Positions 59,316-64,000 of a DNA stretch of 64,000 nt are shown piece after piece; the first letter of the stretch is position 1; the number at the start of each line of letters is the position of its first letter. Made by a program: the position numbers and the translations under genes. Source of the DNA: Paenibacillus qinlingensis. GTDB taxonomy: Bacteria; Bacillota; Bacilli; Paenibacillales; NBRC-103111. The notes beneath the pieces were generated by a model. It did no database searches and was not told the origin of the DNA. It worked only from the letters and a program-made list of their open reading frames with translations. Location: contig NZ_JABMKY010000031.1 in the NCBI RefSeq assembly GCF_013204845.1, positions 29,408-93,407 of the forward strand. Direction: 5' to 3'.

Positions 59316-60167
59316 TTATTTAATTACACGGCGAGCTGTTACGTAGTGATCTGCCCACCATTCTTTATTCATCGAGGTGAATTTGACACCACCTTCACCA
59401 TACGTATGAATCATCATGCCGTTACCAACATAAATACCGACATGTCCTATGTTTTTACCGGAATCAGGCGTTGTAAAGAAGACCAAGTCTCCGGTTTGCA
59501 AATTACTTTTACTAACGAAAGTGCCTTCCTTAGCTTGGTCTCGAGACACACGCGGCAGCGTAATCCCATAAGCAGCAAATACCGTTTTTGTAAAAGAAGA
59601 ACAATCCATTGTTTTGGTTTGACCATATTTTGCCCCAAATACATATGGAGTACCAAGATATTTCTGAGCAGTTAGGATCAACTCGGCTTTCAAACGATCC
59701 TTAGATGTAAGAATACTTCTTCCGCCAATGAAGCTGCCCTTAAGCTGACTTACATTGCGAGTGACGACTTCGTCTTTGCTCTGGGATGCCATGACCATTT
59801 TACCTTGGCCCACATAGATCCCAGCAAACGTTGGCTTTGAACCACTACCAAAGAACAAGACGTCACCTGGCTCAGCCTTATCTATTTTCGTAATTTTCGT
59901 AGATTTCATATTGAATTGATCCGCTAAAGTTCTAGGTACTGTGTAATTTAACGTCTCATAGACATAATAGATCAGTCCGGATGAGTCAAACCCTGCAGAT
60001 GGTGTTTCATCACTTTTGGAGTAATCTACGCCAACCATTTTTTTGGCCAAAGAAACAGCATCCATATCATCATTTGCGGCATAAGCGGAAATGGCAGTTG
60101 TTGCTGATAATGCGATCGTGATCGCAGCAGTTATGCCTAGCGTGCGGTGTGCAAGACTCTTTAACAT
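59316..60167 (-). CDS. secreted protein with two NlpC/P60 domains, first one inactive
   Basis: A 283-residue exported protein: signal peptide 1-30 (cleavage after AYA). The C-terminal NlpC/P60 domain (about 155-283) has the catalytic Cys189 in MDCSSFTKTVF and His242 in GHVGIYVG, so it should cut peptidoglycan stem peptides. The N-terminal copy (about 36-145) has the same layout, but the catalytic Cys is Ser62 (FDSSGLIYYVY) and the His position is FAGIYVG, so it is probably a non-catalytic substrate-binding or scaffold domain. Confidence 0.9.
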   Translation of the reverse strand: MLKSLAHRTLGITAAITIALSATTAISAYAANDDMDAVSLAKKMVGVDYSKSDETPSAGFDSSGLIYYVYETLNYTVPRTLADQFNMKSTKITKIDKAEPGDVLFFGSGSKPTFAGIYVGQGKMVMASQSKDEVVTRNVSQLKGSFIGGRSILTSKDRLKAELILTAQKYLGTPYVFGAKYGQTKTMDCSSFTKTVFAAYGITLPRVSRDQAKEGTFVSKSNLQTGDLVFFTTPDSGKNIGHVGIYVGNGMMIHTYGEGGVKFTSMNKEWWADHYVTARRVIK

Positions 60168-60250
60168 TGTATTTCCTCCTGTACGTGCTCTCTTGGTGAA
60201 TTGGGTAATATGGAAAACATCTCAGTTGCTAGTACAAGATTACCATGGTA

Positions 60251-60445
60251 ATGAAAAGACTTTCATTCCTAAAATATTTCCTATCAACCATGACATTGGC
60301 AATGGTGCCAATTGTTTCAATTCTTGAAAAACACAACTTCATCGATGTTTTCCTCATATTCCTCATGAATTTGGAAATAATTGTAGTAGCACTTTTCGGT
60401 CTTATTCTCGTTAGCTATGGAGGTGACAAACATGAAAGAGCATAA
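60251..60445 (+). CDS. possible small membrane protein upstream of the GMC operon
   Basis: A 64-residue frame (MKRLSFLKYFLSTMTLAMVP at the start) with two hydrophobic stretches at about 8-27 and 32-56. Its stop overlaps the next gene start by 14 bases, a coupling-like arrangement, and the ribosome site of that gene lies within it. It has no good ribosome site of its own, which keeps the call uncertain. Confidence 0.4.
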   Translation: MKRLSFLKYFLSTMTLAMVPIVSILEKHNFIDVFLIFLMNLEIIVVALFGLILVSYGGDKHERA

Positions 60446-61028
60446 TCATTATCCAACCTTTGATGTTATGGAAGAAAGTAGGGAATGGGATGTACATACA
60501 AGATCAATTGTGAAATCCCGACTTATTCGTGAACATACATACGGATATGTAACAGTCGTTGAAGCAGAAACGCTTCGTGCTTGGTGTTCACTGTTAATGG
60601 ACGATCATCGCGGAGAAATCATTCAATACGTCATCAACCATATCGATCAGGTACTATCTGAAAATAATGGTGAGGGACATCGCAAGGTGGGCACACCTCC
60701 TATTCGAGTACTTTTACGTCAAGGACTTAAAGCGATTGAAGAAACAGGATGGATTGCCAATAGTCAGCCATTCTTTCAATTAGATGAGACGGACCAACGG
60801 AGCATTATGCTTCAAATCAGCGACGATAGCTATCCACCCACGAAAAACTGGGAAGGCATTCCCAAAAAAATCTTATTTCAAAAGCTTCTTCAAATCTGCG
60901 TAGAAGCCTACTATGCTCATCCAATAGTTTGGTCGGAAATCGGGTTTGGCGGCCCTGCTTATCCTCGTGGATATTCACTTCACAGTCCTGACCAACTAGA
61001 GTCCTGGGAGGCTGCGAAGCGAACATGA
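60432..61028 (+). CDS. gluconate 2-dehydrogenase subunit 3-like protein
   Basis: A 198-residue protein of the subunit 3 family that accompanies GMC-type dehydrogenases (FDVMEESREWDVHTRSIV, FQKLLQICVEAYYAHP, EIGFGGPAYPRGY). The ATG 60432 follows GGAGGTG. No twin-arginine or Sec signal is evident, unlike many Gram-negative homologues. Its stop overlaps the dehydrogenase ATG by four bases, so the two are made together as one complex. Confidence 0.85.
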   Translation: MKEHNHYPTFDVMEESREWDVHTRSIVKSRLIREHTYGYVTVVEAETLRAWCSLLMDDHRGEIIQYVINHIDQVLSENNGEGHRKVGTPPIRVLLRQGLKAIEETGWIANSQPFFQLDETDQRSIMLQISDDSYPPTKNWEGIPKKILFQKLLQICVEAYYAHPIVWSEIGFGGPAYPRGYSLHSPDQLESWEAAKRT

Positions 61029-62587
61029 AATGGCGATATGAAAATGACATAGTGGATATTCTCATTGTAGGTGCTGGTGCTGCAGGAAGCGTTCTAGCTA
61101 AAGAACTCAGTGAAGCCGGACTAGGCGTGGTTGTGCTTGATGCAGGGCCTTGGCGCGATCCCGAGAAGGATTTCGCAAGTGATGAACTGAGTATGAAGTG
61201 CCTCGGCTGGGAGGATACGCACCTAGTTGATGCAAGCGAGCCATTCGTTACTGGAAAGCATCATTCAGGAAAAGGGGTTGGCGGCGGAACACAGAACTTT
61301 ACAGGGGTTTTTCTGCGGTTTCATGAATCTGATTTCAAAACGAAGTCCATTGATGGCGTTGGGGACGATTGGCCTATTCATTACAAAGATCTGGAGCCCT
61401 ATTACACGCGTATCGAAAAAGAAATCTCCGTATCTGGACCTAAGCTTTTCCCTTGGGGAAATTTCCAGGGTCCGTACCCCTTTCCAGAACTAGATTCGCT
61501 TAGCCCGAATGCTGTCTTATTTCACAAAGGCTGCAAATCCCTTGGTATTCAATCGGCGCCTACACCATTAGCTATCTTATCTGTACCATTAGAGGGGCGC
61601 TCTGCGTGCACCAATCGTGGATTCTGCCTGCAAGGCTGCATGCCTAATGCAAAATTCAGTACCCTAATCATGCACATTCCGAAAGCTGTTAAGGCAGGTG
61701 CCGAAATTCTCGCAGATTGCAGAGTCACTCAAATCGAAGTTAATGACTATGGACATGCTTGCGGGGTACTGTTCGTCAACGAAGGCATAACCTATCGGCA
61801 ACGTGCTAAAACTGTTATCCTCTGTGCGCATGTTGTGGAAACGCCTCGTTTGCTTCTGCACTCTGCTACACCTCAGTTCCCTGATGGATTAGCCAATTCC
61901 AGCGGATGGGTAGGCAGAGCAATCATGACGCATAGCAGTAACGACGTTTATGCCAAATTCGAAGAGGAAGTCCGGTTGTACAAAGGTACACCTGTGCTGG
62001 CATCTACCCAAGATTTCTATGAGACAGATCCACGCAGAGGCTTTGTCCGGGGGTATACCATTCACGCACACGGCTCACGGCCTATTGAGATGGCGGAAGG
62101 TATTCGCAAGGCCACAGAAGCGCCACTATGGGGCTCGTCCTTCAGACAAGCTATGCAGGATTACAACTTCTATGGTCGTCTCAAAATGGTCGGAGAGGTA
62201 CTGCCTAACTGGAACAATCACGTTGCATTATCGGATGAAAAAGATGCGTATGGCATGCCGCTAGCTTCCTTAGCCTTCAATTACTGCGATAACGATCTCA
62301 AGCTCCTTGATCATGCTGTTGATAATATGAAGATGATACTCCGCGCCGCTGGCGGGGAGATCTCCTATGTTGTTCCAGATACCCAACATCTGATGGGTGG
62401 TTGCCGCATGGGTAATAATCCAGCGACTTCCGTAGTGAACTCGTATGGTCAAAGTCATGACATCCCGAACCTTTTCATTTGCGATGCCAGCCTATTCGTC
62501 ACCTCAAGTGGAGGCAATCCTACGCTTACCGTAATGGCCCTAGCAGCAAGAACAGCTGATTACATTATTGACCTTGCCAGCTCCTGA
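61025..62587 (+). CDS. GMC-family FAD-dependent oxidoreductase
   Basis: A 520-residue flavoprotein related to gluconate 2-dehydrogenase large subunits. The FAD-binding VGAGAAGSVLAKELSEAG is at about 15-32 and KGVGGGTQNFTGVFLR at about 85-100; the GMC C-terminal region GGCRMGNNPATSVVNSYG, then SGGNPTLTVMALAAR, closes it. It oxidises a sugar, polyol or sugar acid; the exact substrate is unknown. No cytochrome subunit gene follows. Confidence 0.9.
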   Translation: MKWRYENDIVDILIVGAGAAGSVLAKELSEAGLGVVVLDAGPWRDPEKDFASDELSMKCLGWEDTHLVDASEPFVTGKHHSGKGVGGGTQNFTGVFLRFHESDFKTKSIDGVGDDWPIHYKDLEPYYTRIEKEISVSGPKLFPWGNFQGPYPFPELDSLSPNAVLFHKGCKSLGIQSAPTPLAILSVPLEGRSACTNRGFCLQGCMPNAKFSTLIMHIPKAVKAGAEILADCRVTQIEVNDYGHACGVLFVNEGITYRQRAKTVILCAHVVETPRLLLHSATPQFPDGLANSSGWVGRAIMTHSSNDVYAKFEEEVRLYKGTPVLASTQDFYETDPRRGFVRGYTIHAHGSRPIEMAEGIRKATEAPLWGSSFRQAMQDYNFYGRLKMVGEVLPNWNNHVALSDEKDAYGMPLASLAFNYCDNDLKLLDHAVDNMKMILRAAGGEISYVVPDTQHLMGGCRMGNNPATSVVNSYGQSHDIPNLFICDASLFVTSSGGNPTLTVMALAARTADYIIDLASS

Positions 62588-62635
62588 TTGTTATCCTTAA
62601 CAGCAAGTACACGAAAGGAAGGAGCTTGTGTCCCT

Positions 62636-62935
62636 ATGGCAATAGCTGAATTCACCATCATCCCCATCGGAACAGCCACAACCAGCCTGAGCGGCTATGT
62701 CGCTGACCTCCACAAAGAATTAGAGCGTCATACTGATATCCGCTTTCAAATGACACCCATGGGCACCATCCTGGAAGGCCCCCTAGACCGTTTATTCGAG
62801 GTCATCCGTGCCGTCCACGAGGTTCCCTTCTTGCATGGAGCTGCGCGTGTATCCACGTCCATCAAAATCGATGATCGCCGCGACAAGCCCTCCTCCATGG
62901 AACAAAAAATGCAGTCTGTCGCAGATAAGCTCTGA
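62636..62935 (+). CDS. MTH1187/YkoF-type thiamine-binding-like protein
   Basis: A 99-residue protein of the small MTH1187-like fold (MAIAEFTIIPIGTATTSLS, then FQMTPMGTILEGPLDRLFEV). Homologues bind thiamine-like ligands, but the physiological role is unclear. ATG 62636 is used; the upstream AAGGAGG is 11-13 bases away. It is the last gene of the rightward operon, before a clear terminator. Confidence 0.85.
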   Translation: MAIAEFTIIPIGTATTSLSGYVADLHKELERHTDIRFQMTPMGTILEGPLDRLFEVIRAVHEVPFLHGAARVSTSIKIDDRRDKPSSMEQKMQSVADKL

Positions 62936-62953
62936 ACTGCATATCTAAACGAG

Positions 62954-62983
62954 AAAAAGCATCCCGCGATCGGATGCTTTTTT
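62954..62983 (+). terminator. terminator of the GMC operon
   Basis: AAAGCATCC (62956-62964) pairs perfectly with GGATGCTTT (62972-62980), followed by a T run. Confidence 0.93.
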
Positions 62984-63000
62984 CTATATATAATGGAAAC

Positions 63001-63020
63001 AAAAAAAGACCCTACGGTCC
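63001..63020 (-). terminator. terminator of the tRNA cluster
   Basis: GACC and GGTC form a short GC-rich hairpin on the minus strand, followed by seven T. It lies 20 bases after tRNA-Lys. Confidence 0.8.
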
Positions 63021-63040
63021 TGAACGTTTACTTATAAAAG

Positions 63041-63113
63041 TGAGTCATGTAGGATTCGAACCTACGACACCCTGATTAAAAGTCAGGTGCTCTACCAACT
63101 GAGCTAATGACTC
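63041..63113 (-). tRNA. tRNA-Lys (TTT)
   Basis: Minus-strand acceptor GAGTCAT pairs with ATGACTC; anticodon loop CTTTTAA gives TTT. CCA is not encoded. Last gene of the cluster. Confidence 0.96.
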
Positions 63114-63123
63114 GTAGGTAAAA

Positions 63124-63205
63124 TGGAGGCTGATGGATTCGAACCACCGAACTCGAAGAGAGCAGATTTACAGTCTGCCGTGTTTAGCCACTTCACTAAG
63201 CCTCC
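63124..63205 (-). tRNA. tRNA-Tyr (GTA)
   Basis: Class II tRNA with a long variable arm. Acceptor GGAGGCT pairs with AGCCTCC; anticodon loop CTGTAAA gives GTA. CCA not encoded. Confidence 0.96.
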
Positions 63206-63249
63206 AGATACGAGATACCCGTACTGCCAAAGCAATACAACCATCTCAA

Positions 63250-63322
<73 letters not shown>

Positions 63323-63365
63323 AAATGATTATTTATAGCATGTCCTACATTAATTGTAAAAGAAA

Positions 63366-63442
63366 TGGCGGAGCTGACGGGATTCGAACCCGCGGTCTCC
63401 TGCGTGACAGGCAGGCATGTTAGGCCACTACACCACAGCTCC
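63366..63442 (-). tRNA. tRNA-Asp (GTC)
   Basis: Acceptor GGAGCTG pairs with CAGCTCC; anticodon loop CTGTCAC gives GTC. CCA is encoded. Confidence 0.96.
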
Positions 63443-63469
63443 ATGCTACAAAAAGTTTACCATAAAAAA

Positions 63470-63545
<76 letters not shown>

Positions 63546-63555
63546 GTAAAGATGA

Positions 63556-63631
63556 TGGTGGAGGCTGACGGGATCGAACCGCCGACCCTCTGCTTGTAAG
63601 GCAGATGCTCTCCCAGCTGAGCTAAGCCTCC
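63556..63631 (-). tRNA. tRNA-Val (TAC)
   Basis: Acceptor GGAGGCT pairs with AGCCTCC; anticodon loop CTTACAA gives TAC. CCA is encoded. Confidence 0.96.
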
Positions 63632-63650
63632 ATCTGGTGTTTTGGTTTTA

Positions 63651-63727
63651 TGGTAGCGGCAGAGGGGCTCGAACCCCCGACCTTACGGGTATGAACCGTA
63701 CGCTCTAGCCAGCTGAGCTACGCCGCC
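63651..63727 (-). tRNA. tRNA-Met (CAT), elongator-like
   Basis: Acceptor GGCGGCG pairs with TGCCGCT including two G-U pairs; anticodon loop TTCATAC gives CAT. The paired first position and lack of the three G-C pairs of initiator tRNA favour elongator tRNA-Met. CCA is encoded. Confidence 0.9.
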
Positions 63728-63754
63728 ACATAAAAGTGTATATATATTTGGAAC

Positions 63755-63846
63755 TGGCGGAGAGAGAGGGATTCGAACCCTCGCACCGCTTACGCAGTCT
63801 AATCCCTTAGCAGAGGATCCCCTTATAGCCACTTGGGTATCTCTCC
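63755..63846 (-). tRNA. tRNA-Ser (GCT)
   Basis: Class II tRNA of 92 bases with CCA encoded. Acceptor GGAGAGA pairs with TCTCTCC; anticodon loop CTGCTAA gives GCT. First tRNA after the 23S gene. Confidence 0.94.
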
Positions 63847-63965
63847 AAGATATATATACGATTCAGGAATAGTATTCCCTGAAAACTAGATACGAAACTC
63901 AACGTAAGTAATATTAGGTTTTCTAGCAGAGAGACTTTAATCTACGATTAAAGATCCCTATATAT

Positions 63966-64000
63966 GGTTAAGCCCTCGACCGATTAGTATTCGTCAGCTG
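63966..64000 (-). rRNA. rrl: 23S rRNA, 3' end only
   Basis: The minus strand ends ACTAATCGGTCGAGGGCTTA followed by ACC, the conserved 3' end of Firmicute 23S rRNA. The gene continues beyond the window. The spacer to tRNA-Ser (63847-63965) contains TCTAGTTTTCAGGGAA, a typical post-23S processing word, and a CTTTAATC/GATTAAAG hairpin, but no 5S gene. Confidence 0.85.

Noticed and set aside
60411..60424. TATGGAGGTGA identical to the start of the ssrA 3' end, possible second attachment site
   Set aside because: It is the ribosome site of the subunit 3 gene in core DNA; such short GGAGGTGA words are common.

Overview
The window looks like a chromosomal segment of a Paenibacillus-type Firmicute. 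The evidence is the gene order ssrA-smpB-rnr-secG-(M50)-eno-gpmI-tpiA-pgk-gapA-cggR, tRNA-Arg, clpP, then crh/HPr-whiA-yvcK-rapZ, trxB, prs, a complete hisZGDBHF(IE)J operon, ppaX-lgt-hprK and msmX. Shine-Dalgarno sites are strong, GTG/TTG starts are frequent, and typical CggR and CtsR operators are present. The species cannot be named from sequence alone.

Region 1 (1-20.9 kb) is accessory DNA. Its left part holds an OLD-family ATPase/nuclease beside a type II restriction-modification pair of the PstI/BsuBI kind. The rest (about 5.2-20.9 kb) looks like an integrated mobile element without virion or conjugation genes. It carries an XRE repressor divergent from an EcsC-family protein, a ribbon-helix-helix protein, a secreted stalk-domain protein, a Prim-Pol primase followed by a P4-type primase/helicase, a RadC-like JAB protein, several very small proteins, a defective serine-recombinase paralogue and an apparently intact large serine recombinase. 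The recombinase ORF runs antisense into the 3' end of the tmRNA gene, which marks ssrA as the likely attachment site and 20.75 kb as the right boundary. I did not find the left boundary. Two genes in this element (11804 and 18713) each need a one-base shift in an A run to be read through.

Region 2 (20.75-34.5 kb) is core and runs mainly leftward: trans-translation (ssrA, smpB), RNase R, SecG, then the lower glycolytic operon. A promoter at 33559-33587 and a downstream CggR operator at 33463-33498 should control cggR-gapA-pgk-tpiA-gpmI-eno, which ends at a terminator near 26.2 kb. clpP is transcribed rightward from a promoter overlapped by a CtsR box.

Region 3 (34.5-62.9 kb) is core: a stalk-domain surface protein, HPr-whiA-yvcK-rapZ, glucokinase, thioredoxin reductase, a TPR protein, prs and the his operon with its own promoter near 51.8 kb. 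A peptidoglycan-binding Gly-rich secreted protein, the ppaX-lgt-hprK group, the shared sugar-ABC ATPase, a PucR/CdaR-like regulator, a two-domain NlpC/P60 protein and a rightward GMC-oxidoreductase operon follow. Carbon regulation links several of these: HprK acts on HPr Ser46, glucokinase feeds glycolysis, and CggR senses glycolytic flux.

Region 4 (63.0-64.0 kb) is eight leftward tRNA genes (Ser, Met, Val, Thr, Asp, Phe, Tyr, Lys in transcription order) directly downstream of a 23S rRNA 3' end, with no 5S gene between them.
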